DNA of 64,000 bases from Paenibacillus phytorum (GTDB lineage: Bacteria; Bacillota; Bacilli; Paenibacillales; NBRC-103111), in contig NZ_WHOA01000089.1 of the NCBI RefSeq assembly GCF_013141715.1, positions 124,001 to 188,000 of the forward strand, in the 5' to 3' direction. Both the position numbers and the translations under genes were made by a program. The notes below the pieces were generated by a model. The model saw only the letters and a program-made list of their open reading frames with translations, had not been told where the DNA came from and made no database searches. Positions 25,550-32,935 of this stretch are shown here, piece after piece (position 1 is the stretch's first letter; every line of letters starts with the position of its first letter).

Positions 25550-26560
25550 TTATTGGTCATCTCCTTCCGCGTAAACATGAAGGAGCGTATCTTCCGGTTT
25601 CGGATAAGGCGCGAGATCCGCATACTTTGTAGCTTCATTAATCTCTTGCTTTTGCCGTTCCTGAAGGTCACGATCTTGATCTTCACTCCATAGTCCGCAT
25701 TCCATTAAATATTCTTTGAACTTAAGGATGCCATCTTTTTGACGGTTCTGTTCTACTTCTTCTTTCGTCCGGTACAGCATGTCATCATCCGACGTTGAAT
25801 GAGGCATGAGTCGATAGGAAATCATTTCGATGAGCGTTGGACCTTCGCCACGAGCTGCTCTTTCTCTTGCTTCCTTCGTCACCCGATACATTTCTAATAC
25901 ATCACTGCCATCTACTTGAATACCTGGGAACCCATACCCCAGCGCACGATCAGCGATTTTCCCTGCCACTTGTTTATGAAGAGGAACGGAAATCGCGTAT
26001 TGATTATTTTCACAAACGAAAATAACAGGCAGTTTATGTACACCCGCGAAATTACAGCCTTCGTGGAAATCCCCTTGATTGCTTGAGCCTTCGCCGAAGG
26101 AAACAAATGTGACGAAGTCTTGCTTTTTCATTTTGGCTGCAAGTGCGATACCAGCAGCATGCGGCACTTGGGTCGTAACAGGGGACGACCCTGTAACTAT
26201 ATGATTTTTCTTATCGCCAAAGTGACCAGCCATTTGCCTTCCACCACTGTTGACGTCTTCTGCTTTGCAAAAAACCGCAAGCATTAAATCCCTCACCGTC
26301 ATGCCTACAGAAAGTACAAACGCATAGTCACGATAATAGGGCAAGAAATAATCTTTTTGCGCTTTCATCGCAAAAGCCATCCCTACCTGACCGGCATATT
26401 GTCCCATTCCAGATACGTGAAAAGGTATTTTACCTGCGCGTTGAAGCATGAAAGCTCGCTCATCATATTTAGCAGCAAGACTCATGACTGTATACATACG
26501 AACGGCTTCGTCGTCAGACAAACCTAAACTTCTATGTTTATATAGTTGACCAATAGACAT
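25550..26560 (-). CDS. bkdAA: Branched-chain 2-oxo acid dehydrogenase E1 alpha subunit
   Basis: The ThDP-binding subunit has the motif GEGSSNQGDFHEGCNFAGVHKLPVIFVCENN (a GDG-like Mg/ThDP site about 160-190) and the regulatory-loop region RLMPHSTSDDD with the phosphorylation-loop serines of the family. The start at ATG 26560 has AAAGGAGG eight bases upstream and gives 336 residues; the 12 extra codons of the longer frame contain that site. It follows lpdV and precedes E1 beta. Confidence 0.94.
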   Translation of the reverse strand: MSIGQLYKHRSLGLSDDEAVRMYTVMSLAAKYDERAFMLQRAGKIPFHVSGMGQYAGQVGMAFAMKAQKDYFLPYYRDYAFVLSVGMTVRDLMLAVFCKAEDVNSGGRQMAGHFGDKKNHIVTGSSPVTTQVPHAAGIALAAKMKKQDFVTFVSFGEGSSNQGDFHEGCNFAGVHKLPVIFVCENNQYAISVPLHKQVAGKIADRALGYGFPGIQVDGSDVLEMYRVTKEARERAARGEGPTLIEMISYRLMPHSTSDDDMLYRTKEEVEQNRQKDGILKFKEYLMECGLWSEDQDRDLQERQKQEINEATKYADLAPYPKPEDTLLHVYAEGDDQ

Positions 26561-26668
26561 GGAGGTTGCCTCCTTTAGAAATTTTAGGTACCACATAAAT
26601 TTATTACCTGGTCCTAGTACTTGACTCTATATGCTTATTATAAACGCAAATGTTTATGATTACAATTT

Positions 26669-28093
26669 TTATCCGCTAATTGCAATCCCATCGACGGCCA
26701 GCATCGCTTCTCCTAATGCTTCCGACAAAGTTGGATGTGGATGGATGGTTTGGCCCACTTCCCAAGGCGTCGCATTCAGCACCTGGGCAAGCGCTGCTTC
26801 GGATATGCTGTTCGTCACATGCGGTCCAATCATGTGTACACCCAGAATGTCATTCGTTTCGCTATCTGCTATCACCTTTACGAAGCCATCTGTATCTCCA
26901 TATACAAGTGCTTTTCCAATCCCTTTAAAGCTGAATTTGCCAATTTTCACCTTGTGTCCTTGATCGACAGCCTGTTGTTCGGTCCAACCAACACTAGCGA
27001 TCTCTGGTCTTGTATACGTACATCTTGAAACGAGATGCGCTTGCAGCTCATGCGGAGTTTGACCGGCCAGGTGCTCCGCTGCCAAAATCCCTTCATGACC
27101 GGCCATATGCGCCAGCATGAGTCCCCCAATAACGTCGCCAACCGCATAGATGTGTGATTCTGTCGTTTGCATGAATCGATTCACACGAATGACGCCTTTA
27201 TCTATTTTAATATCTGTATTTTCAAGCCCGATTCCCTCAATATTGGCTACGCGCCCAACAGATACAAGCACCTTATCTGCCGTTAATTCAACGATCTCTC
27301 CTTGCTTGTCCGCTTGTAATGTAACACTGCCTTCCGTCACCTTCACGGAATCAGGAAGCACTTTTGCACCAGTAACCAAGTTAATGCCGCGTTTCTTAAA
27401 CAAACGCTCCAGCTCTTTGGAAATATCCGCATCTTCTAAGCTCACTAATCGTTTATCCAGCTCAACTATGGTAACCGCTACGCCGAAATCGCTCAACATC
27501 GAAGCCCATTCTACACCGATCACACCACCACCGACAATAATGATTGACTTTGGAAGGTTCTCCATACGCAAAGCGTCTTCACTCGTTAAAATATGGGTAC
27601 CATCGATCTCTAATCCTGGTAAACTACGCGGTCTGGAGCCTGTAGCAATGATCAAATTACTCGATAAAAGCGTTTCGATATCCCCGTCTTCCTTCTCTAC
27701 AGAAACAGCACCGCTGCGTGGAGAAAAGATAGAAGGTCCAATTATGCGGCCATTGCCGTAATGGACCGTGATTTTATTTTTCTTCATCAGGAATTGCAGT
27801 CCTTGATGCAGTTGATCAACAATACGTTGTTTACGGTTAAGCACACTATCAAACTTCACTTCAATGGACTCAGCAGAAATGCCATAATCCTCACTTTTCT
27901 TCATTGTTGCGTAGACTTCAGCACTTCGAAGGAGAGATTTACTTGGAATACAGCCTTGATGTAAACAAGTGCCTCCAAGCTTGTCCCTTTCCACGACAGC
28001 CACCGTTTTCCCTAATTGTGCAGCCCGTATAGCCGCGGTATAACCTCCAATACCACCACCAAGAACTACGACATCATATCTATGTTCACTCAT
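26669..28093 (-). CDS. lpdV: Dihydrolipoyl dehydrogenase of the branched-chain complex
   Basis: E3 reoxidises dihydrolipoamide with NAD. The 474 residues show FAD binding (VVVLGGGIGGYTAAIRAAQLG, 9-29), the redox disulphide GGTCLHQGCIPSK (about 40-52), a second Rossmann motif VGGGVIGVEWASMLSDFG, the YAVGDVIGG FAD segment and the C-terminal HPHPTLSE with the catalytic histidine. It starts the bkd gene run. B. subtilis places bkdR-ptb-bcd-buk before lpdV; none of these is present here. Confidence 0.94.
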   Translation of the reverse strand: MSEHRYDVVVLGGGIGGYTAAIRAAQLGKTVAVVERDKLGGTCLHQGCIPSKSLLRSAEVYATMKKSEDYGISAESIEVKFDSVLNRKQRIVDQLHQGLQFLMKKNKITVHYGNGRIIGPSIFSPRSGAVSVEKEDGDIETLLSSNLIIATGSRPRSLPGLEIDGTHILTSEDALRMENLPKSIIIVGGGVIGVEWASMLSDFGVAVTIVELDKRLVSLEDADISKELERLFKKRGINLVTGAKVLPDSVKVTEGSVTLQADKQGEIVELTADKVLVSVGRVANIEGIGLENTDIKIDKGVIRVNRFMQTTESHIYAVGDVIGGLMLAHMAGHEGILAAEHLAGQTPHELQAHLVSRCTYTRPEIASVGWTEQQAVDQGHKVKIGKFSFKGIGKALVYGDTDGFVKVIADSETNDILGVHMIGPHVTNSISEAALAQVLNATPWEVGQTIHPHPTLSEALGEAMLAVDGIAISG

Positions 28094-28263
28094 TATGTAT
28101 TTCCTCCCTATTAAACGATTACTACCTCATATGTATACACTTCTCTCTATTATATTACCCTTTTTTGGTTACCAAATCATAGTCTTATTTGTGAATTAGA
28201 CACACTAACAGATTCAGAGTATGATGATAGAAAAACATGTATCATGCAAAGTAAGGAGCAGCT

Positions 28264-28521
28264 ATGAGAGCACCATTTTATCGATTTATTGCTATTCTTC
28301 TTCTCGTTATTCCCGGTTTGACAGCGACCTATGGATTCCTTGCCATGAAGGACGCCTTTTTCGCTCAATTCGATACGGACGGTCATATCCTGTGGGGAAA
28401 ATTTATCCTTGGGCTTATTTTGTTTCTTCTAGGTGTTGCTTTTATTGGGGGATGGACGTTTTTCCGTGATCGTAAACGAAATTATGTAGCACCCAGATTT
28501 AAACCAAACCGCCGCAAATAG
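28264..28521 (+). CDS. DUF2627 family membrane protein (YqzF-like)
   Basis: An 85-residue protein with two membrane segments (RFIAILLLVIPGLTATYGFLAM and GKFILGLILFLLGVAFIGGWTFF) and a basic tail rich in Arg, Lys and Asn. The pattern is that of DUF2627, B. subtilis YqzF, which lies next to the bkd genes there as well. It is divergent from lpdV; AAGGAG lies seven bases before the ATG. Function is unknown. Confidence 0.85.
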   Translation: MRAPFYRFIAILLLVIPGLTATYGFLAMKDAFFAQFDTDGHILWGKFILGLILFLLGVAFIGGWTFFRDRKRNYVAPRFKPNRRK

Positions 28522-28530
28522 ACCGAACTT

Positions 28531-29430
28531 TCAAGTCCGGCCTAAACGATCTAACCAATGAAGGAATCGGTTCTGTTCAATCATTTGCGTAATGGAACTC
28601 ACCTCCGCTTGTTTATGAAGGAAGCCGATTACAGCTACAATCACACATTGTGCTTCCCAAGGCAAGATCATGATGATTCCATAACCTAATGTAAAACCAA
28701 GTAGATTCGATCCGGCATCACCAAGCATCACTAGGCCTCGAATATCAAGGCTATAAAGAATCAATCCACCCATGCATACCGGGATCATTGGAAAAAACAC
28801 ACTCGTTTCCAAGTCCAAAAAATACAAGCCCACGAACAATACCACACAAGAACTACCCAAAAATGCTTTTAATGAACGCCCTGGACGAACGTCAAGCAAA
28901 TTCAAGGTATTCGTCATGAGTATCAGCAGTATTAGCTCAACCCCCATCTGCCAGATGGGGGTTTGATCGTTTCCAACCGCTACAACAAGCCATGCGGCAA
29001 TTGTTACTGTGCCTAACGCCTTAACGGCTCCCATCGATAAAGTCTTTGACTCCATCCAATATTGGAAGTGTCCCTTTAGACCTTTTACGGCTTTACTGCC
29101 TATTAAATCATCTGTCCAACCTAATAAAAAAATGAATGTAGCAGTAAAAGTGAATACTCGATTATTCACTTCAAGGGAACTAATCTCTTTCAGGAATGAA
29201 CTTTCGCCCATCAAGCCTGAAGATTCTAACCTTACAGCACCTTGAAGAACCAGCTCCTGAAGCCATAAGAGCAACCAAAGTACGCCCCCCATCCCGCGAG
29301 GGATGGGGTGACCAAGATAGTTCGGCCCCACCTGCCCATGGGCCTCCAGAAAGCGCCTTACATGCGGCAGCATCCACCACCCTGCCGCTCCAAGCACAAT
29401 CAGATCGAGGATCGATCCGATGATAACCAT
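28531..29430 (-). CDS. MraY-like polyprenyl-phosphate glycosyl-1-phosphate transferase
   Basis: From ATG 29430 (GGGAGG eight bases upstream) the protein has 299 residues and about nine hydrophobic segments. It has GWTDDLIGSKAVKGLKGH (the paired Asp site), NTLNLLDVRPGRSLKAF (the catalytic NLLD region, with an RPGR instead of the usual GLDGLA) and MLGDAGSNLLGFTLGY. These are family marks of MraY/WecA-type transferases, which load a sugar-phosphate onto undecaprenyl phosphate. The last His-rich loop of MraY is not seen, so it is a divergent branch. The start overlaps the end of the GT2 gene by 31 bp. Confidence 0.8.
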   Translation of the reverse strand: MVIIGSILDLIVLGAAGWWMLPHVRRFLEAHGQVGPNYLGHPIPRGMGGVLWLLLWLQELVLQGAVRLESSGLMGESSFLKEISSLEVNNRVFTFTATFIFLLGWTDDLIGSKAVKGLKGHFQYWMESKTLSMGAVKALGTVTIAAWLVVAVGNDQTPIWQMGVELILLILMTNTLNLLDVRPGRSLKAFLGSSCVVLFVGLYFLDLETSVFFPMIPVCMGGLILYSLDIRGLVMLGDAGSNLLGFTLGYGIIMILPWEAQCVIVAVIGFLHKQAEVSSITQMIEQNRFLHWLDRLGRT

Positions 29431-30131
29431 ACCCGCTTCCTCCCTTTCCAGCGAGTCAGCAGCGTCAAACCAACCTCGGCGAACTGCTTGCCGCGGTGCA
29501 CGCACCCGTGCCAATCCCGCCCCGTTTCACGGTGCGTGATGGGCACATCCAGCTCCACGATGCGCAGGCCATGCCGCACCGCATCGATCGTTAGCGCGAC
29601 TTCTACGCCGAAGCCGTGCGCGAACCCCCCAAGCTCCCGCAGCCGATCAGCACGCACCGCGCGCTGTCCCGACAAGGGAGCTTCGGTCTTATAGCCGCTG
29701 AGCCGGTGAATACCGCGGCGGGCCATACCCTTGACCAAGCCGAAGCCTGCTTTGGCGGTGGACGGCGGCAGCTTCGCTATCGCCATATCCGCTTCGCGCC
29801 GCAGCAGCGGCTCGATGAGGACGAGCGCCTCTCCGGCCGTATCCTGCAGGTCGGCGTCAAGGAAGAGCAGCAGGTCGCCGCGTGCCTTGGCGACACCTGA
29901 TTGCATCGCCGCTCCTTTGCCGCGGCGGCGGTCATGCTTGATCAGCTTATCCACCCAAGGCCAAGCAGCCTCGTAGGTATTATCGACGCTGCCATCGTCG
30001 ACCACAATAATTTCGAAGCTCATCCCCGCCCCTCTAATGAAGTCCGACTGATTCAACAGATGTTGAAGTGTACACGGAATCGTGCTTGCTTCATTCCAAG
30101 CTGGAATAATGATGGATAGATATGGTTTCAT
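29400..30131 (-). CDS. Family 2 glycosyltransferase
   Basis: The 243-residue protein starts SIIIPAWNEASTIPCTLQHLL (about 5-25) and has EIIVVDDGSVDNT and the DxD sugar-nucleotide site in LLLFLDADLQDT (about 93-104), followed by GQRAVRADRLRELGG. It is a soluble GT-A fold, polyisoprenyl-phosphate-hexose-transferase-like. It overlaps SteA-like by four bases upstream and the MraY-like gene by 31 bases downstream, so the trio is coupled. The DNA at 29440-29950 is markedly GC-richer than its surroundings. Confidence 0.85.
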   Translation of the reverse strand: MKPYLSIIIPAWNEASTIPCTLQHLLNQSDFIRGAGMSFEIIVVDDGSVDNTYEAAWPWVDKLIKHDRRRGKGAAMQSGVAKARGDLLLFLDADLQDTAGEALVLIEPLLRREADMAIAKLPPSTAKAGFGLVKGMARRGIHRLSGYKTEAPLSGQRAVRADRLRELGGFAHGFGVEVALTIDAVRHGLRIVELDVPITHRETGRDWHGCVHRGKQFAEVGLTLLTRWKGRKRVWLSSDRSSI

Positions 30132-31291
30132 CCTTCACCTCCAAGCTTCCAAACAACGTGAGTAACTCGTTTCAAAATCCAGTGAAGCTGAAAAAGCCCT
30201 AAAGCAATAAAGAAAAGTGAAAGAAACAAAGTGGTACCTGCCTCTTTCGTCCATAGATAGGGCTGCTTATACAAGGCGCCTACACTTTTGATATCGACCA
30301 AACGTGCCCCTACCTTCATCCGAACAAGAAGTGTGCTTCCCATGCCTTCCCTTCCTTTTTCCAGAAAATCAATCATGTGGGTATGTGCACCAACCGTAAC
30401 TAGCCACTCCCCCCGCTGCTCAAAGGCAAGTAAGAGCGCCGCATCCTCACTAGTTCCGAAGCAAGGCAGTACGTGCGCGAATAACCCTAATGCAGTCAAT
30501 CTAGCCATTCCCGGTGCCGTTCCATTCGGGTAAGCATGGACAATTAGCTCCGCACCGCACGAAAGTGCTCGATCCGTCACACTGTCCATATCGCCTACGA
30601 TAAGATGCGGCTGATAACCGCACTCCAGCAGTGCGTCGGCTCCCCCATCCACCCCAATCAGAATCGGATTGACCATTGAGATAAAAGCTTTTGCAGCTAG
30701 CAAATCCTTCTTATACCCCTTCCTTCTGGAAACAACCAACACATGCTTACCCTCGCAATTCACCCTTAGGGGTAATGAGGGCAGTGGCTCCATAAGAGCT
30801 CGCTTCTCCCGAATTGCATAGGTTAACGTATTATCAATAAATTGCTCTAACAGCCTTGACGATTGATCATTCGCAAGCTGCTGCAAGCTCATCCAATTCT
30901 CACGTGTAAATGCGGTACAGGAGATATGCTGATCTTCGACGATGATCCTATCCTCATAAATCGCAATCTCCTTATTCGATTCAAAAACTTCGAACGCTGA
31001 CGACTCCACTTCCCAAATCGGTATATGCTGCTGCAGCAGCAACAGGGGTCCTTGGGTCGGATATGTGCCACTCATCGTTTGGTGGCAATTAATGATCGCT
31101 TTGACTTTACGATCGATGAGTTCCTGTGCAATGACTTCATCCAAGTCACGGTGCTGAAGAACAACGATTCGGCCTTGCGGCAAATCACGCAGCAATACTT
31201 TCGTAATCGCCCCTACGCTAATCTTCCCTTTGCAGAGCGGCAGCGGCTTCGAAGAAAACAATGACAACGAGGGCCAATTCATGATAGACAC
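30128..31291 (-). CDS. steA: SteA-like putative cytokinetic ring protein
   Basis: The 388-residue protein (GTG start at 31291, six bases after AAAGGA; an ATG four codons on is the alternative) has a pyrophosphokinase-like core: VSRRKGYKKDLLAAKAFI, then LIGVDGGADALLECGYQPHLIVGDMDSV and YPNGTAPGMARL. These are marks of the SteA family, related to thiamine pyrophosphokinase. A C-terminal membrane helix (TTLFLSLFFIALGLFQLHWIL) anchors it. In actinobacteria SteA is tied to septal wall synthesis with SteB; no SteB-like gene is next to it here. Confidence 0.8.
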   Translation of the reverse strand: MSIMNWPSLSLFSSKPLPLCKGKISVGAITKVLLRDLPQGRIVVLQHRDLDEVIAQELIDRKVKAIINCHQTMSGTYPTQGPLLLLQQHIPIWEVESSAFEVFESNKEIAIYEDRIIVEDQHISCTAFTRENWMSLQQLANDQSSRLLEQFIDNTLTYAIREKRALMEPLPSLPLRVNCEGKHVLVVSRRKGYKKDLLAAKAFISMVNPILIGVDGGADALLECGYQPHLIVGDMDSVTDRALSCGAELIVHAYPNGTAPGMARLTALGLFAHVLPCFGTSEDAALLLAFEQRGEWLVTVGAHTHMIDFLEKGREGMGSTLLVRMKVGARLVDIKSVGALYKQPYLWTKEAGTTLFLSLFFIALGLFQLHWILKRVTHVVWKLGGEG

Positions 31292-31412
31292 CGACTTTCC
31301 TTTCGTCTCTTGGCCCACTTATTTTGCCCTTTGCCACTATATTCTATGTATATTTTACCCATCCAATGGCAAGTATTGGGTTATATTCTTATCGAAAGGA
31401 GATCAAACATCC

Positions 31413-31598
31413 ATGGAGCTAAACATGAGCGCAGACGAAGTGTTAGGCCACATTGTACAGCTTCACAACACCGGGGAGTCGCTAGCCAAAAAAAATGTGA
31501 AGAAGCTGCATCCTGACCTTATGAAAAACGCCCTGTATTACTACCCTAGCTGGGAGCACGCCTTGCAAAAAACAGGAGTGGGCAACATCATTCACTAA
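31413..31598 (+). CDS. Small protein with one homing-endonuclease-associated repeat
   Basis: The protein of 61 residues (ATG 31413 after AAAGGAG, eleven bases away) reads SADEVLGHIVQLHNTGESL, then VKKLHPDLMKNALYYYP and SWEHALQKTG. This resembles single repeats of the HNH_repeat family, typically an RxxHxxLYxAxxRYFGSWExALxAAG pattern, seen in tandem in DNA-binding proteins. A single free repeat is unusual. Function unknown; DNA binding is a guess. A bidirectional terminator follows. Confidence 0.5.
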   Translation: MELNMSADEVLGHIVQLHNTGESLAKKNVKKLHPDLMKNALYYYPSWEHALQKTGVGNIIH

Positions 31599-31618
31599 AC
31601 ATACATAAAATTGCACAC

Positions 31619-31659
31619 AAAGAGCTCCGAAGGGGATTCACCCACTTCGGAGCTCTTTT
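31619..31659. terminator. Bidirectional intrinsic terminator
   Basis: AAAGAGCTCCGAAG and CTTCGGAGCTCTTTT pair around a 12-base loop between two convergent genes. Confidence 0.85.
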
Positions 31660-31680
31660 CAATCAAAGTTCCATGCTTCG

Positions 31681-31857
31681 TTATTCAAGAACTTCCCATT
31701 CAACTTGCACCATGCGATCTACCCATGTGCGGATTTTTATTTCAATCGCACTCTCGATTTCTTCATCCGTCATTTCACCAAGTTTATATTCCGCAATTTC
31801 AAGTACATCCTGCTTAACCAATTCGCCTGATACGGCTAGTTGAATTTGAATACGCAA
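31681..31857 (-). CDS. Small hypothetical protein
   Basis: A 58-residue acidic protein, MRIQIQLAVSGELVKQD then EIAEYKLGEMTDEEIESAIEIKIRTWVDRMVQVEW. The TTG at 31857 is placed ideally after AAAAGGGTGAT, which complements the extended anti-SD; the GTG at 31866 lies inside that site. It reads like a small alpha/beta protein with a beta strand at each end. I do not recognise a family. Confidence 0.6.
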   Translation of the reverse strand: MRIQIQLAVSGELVKQDVLEIAEYKLGEMTDEEIESAIEIKIRTWVDRMVQVEWEVLE

Positions 31858-31988
31858 AGCTATCACCCTTTTCTAAAATGAGTTGAATTTATAAGTTATA
31901 AGAAAACTTTCCATTGCTCTTGGCCAAATGATTCTTTAAAATTAACTTGAATGACAATCAAATTTATAAAAGGAAAAGAGGAATCCTA

Positions 31989-32237
31989 ATGTCACGAACT
32001 CAAGCACAAAAAAATCGACAACGAAGTTTGCGCGAAGGCAAGCTCGATCCTGCTATCCATCGGCTGCATTGGCATGGAGTCAACCCAGTAACCAAAACGA
32101 CGCCTACATTGAAACAATTACTAACTAAACAAAATGATAAACACAAATCAAGGAATTTGAACCATTCGCATGGTGACGATTCCTTTTTTCATGCTTCATT
32201 AAGCTCATGGATCGTGATTCCTTGTTCGGCTGCATAA
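31989..32237 (+). CDS. Small basic hypothetical protein
   Basis: An 82-residue protein, strongly basic in its first 60 residues (SRTQAQKNRQRSLREGK, then NPVTKTTPTLKQLL), with a more hydrophobic end (SLSSWIVIPCSAA). GAGG lies seven bases before ATG 31989; the frame runs back to 31947 without a site. Its last 49 bases overlap the 3' end of the convergent gene on the other strand. Not recognised; the charge suggests nucleic-acid or ribosome contact, which is only a guess. Confidence 0.6.
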   Translation: MSRTQAQKNRQRSLREGKLDPAIHRLHWHGVNPVTKTTPTLKQLLTKQNDKHKSRNLNHSHGDDSFFHASLSSWIVIPCSAA

Positions 32238-32443
32238 CGGACTAACGCTTCTCTTTCCGCAGGACGAAAGGTATAGTTACAGTCAAACCCGTTAAAGAAC
32301 AGCTTCCACTCCCTTACAACTCCGTTATCTCCTAGCTCTAACTCCGCTACATATAAGGAATCTGGCTCATCTTCAAATTGAAGGCCGATGTGCAGCTGTA
32401 CCTTGCCTTCAGTCATTTCCTGCTCACAATAGTCCATAATCAC
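32189..32443 (-). CDS. Hypothetical acidic protein
   Basis: An 84-residue acidic protein reading HIGLQFEDEPDSLYVAELELGDNGVVREWKLFFNGF in its middle, with a C-terminal helix (REALVRYAAEQGITIHELNEA). The GTG at 32443 follows AGGAGGG at ten bases. The mix of beta strands suggests a small alpha/beta domain. It is convergent with and overlaps the basic gene by 49 bp. No family was recognised. Confidence 0.6.
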   Translation of the reverse strand: MIMDYCEQEMTEGKVQLHIGLQFEDEPDSLYVAELELGDNGVVREWKLFFNGFDCNYTFRPAEREALVRYAAEQGITIHELNEA

Positions 32444-32575
32444 GAGTGTTGGCCCTCCTATTGAATTAAATCTTTTTTATTTATATAATATACTAATGCG
32501 CACAAGCTAAACAACGAGGTGAGACTTTGATCGCAGGTCAAAGATCCCTATACGAAAATGCTAGTTTATGCTTAA

Positions 32576-32616
32576 GCTTACGTAGAAAGTTTTGCTAAAG
32601 CAAAACTCTTAGGAGG
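32576..32616 (+). repeat. Leader hairpin repeat (copy upstream of the CPxC protein gene)
   Basis: GCTTACGTAGAA, stem AGTTTTGC-TAAA-GCAAAACT and CTTAGGAGG in order, with the ATG of the next gene seven bases on. It is the only plus-strand copy and follows the transcription of its gene. Confidence 0.8.
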
Positions 32617-32623
32617 AATTACC

Positions 32624-32890
32624 ATGGCATACGATCCGCAGGTAGTAGATGCAACAATAGTTAGTGATAACAAAAAAAATGGTCTTTTCGAAGTCGTTGT
32701 CTCACTGAAAGACCGCAATAAATGCCGTCTTTTCTTCGAAAGAGATTCCGAAACCGGTATCGGCAAAGTGACTGATTTGAATAGATTGATGAAAGAACCT
32801 TGCCCGATCTGTCGCAAAGATTACCTTTGCAACTGTCTTGACCGTTACAAATATTCAATTGCGGATCAAGCTCTTACATTCATAAAATAA
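32624..32890 (+). CDS. Small protein with CPxC/CxC zinc-like motif
   Basis: An 88-residue protein with a beta-rich first part (VVDATIVSDNKKNGLFEVVVSL, then KCRLFFERDSETG) and the cysteine group CPICRKDYLCNCLDRY near residue 60-75, giving CxxC-x5-CxC, likely to bind zinc. The start has AGGAGG seven bases upstream, the last part of a leader hairpin repeat. I do not recognise the family. A bidirectional hairpin terminator lies at its end. Confidence 0.7.
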   Translation: MAYDPQVVDATIVSDNKKNGLFEVVVSLKDRNKCRLFFERDSETGIGKVTDLNRLMKEPCPICRKDYLCNCLDRYKYSIADQALTFIK

Positions 32891-32898
32891 TGGCATGA

Positions 32899-32932
32899 CG
32901 AAACCCCCTAGCTAACTAGCTAAGGGGTTTCA
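32899..32932. terminator. Bidirectional terminator between the CPxC protein gene and the cbi operon
   Basis: GAAACCCC-TTAGCTA and TAGCTAG-GGGTTTC form a near-perfect palindrome between the convergent CPxC gene and cbiA. T-tracts are short, so it relies on its stem. Confidence 0.7.
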
Positions 32933-32935
32933 TTG

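Noticed and set aside
27150-27761. Open frame of 203 codons on the plus strand inside lpdV
   Set aside because: It is antisense to a clear dihydrolipoyl dehydrogenase, has no ribosome-binding site and a composition typical of a shadow frame.
29440-29950. GC-rich stretch as sign of recent transfer of the GT2 gene
   Set aside because: Similar GC-rich stretches occur in core genes here (xseA, cbiD), so composition alone is not evidence of transfer.
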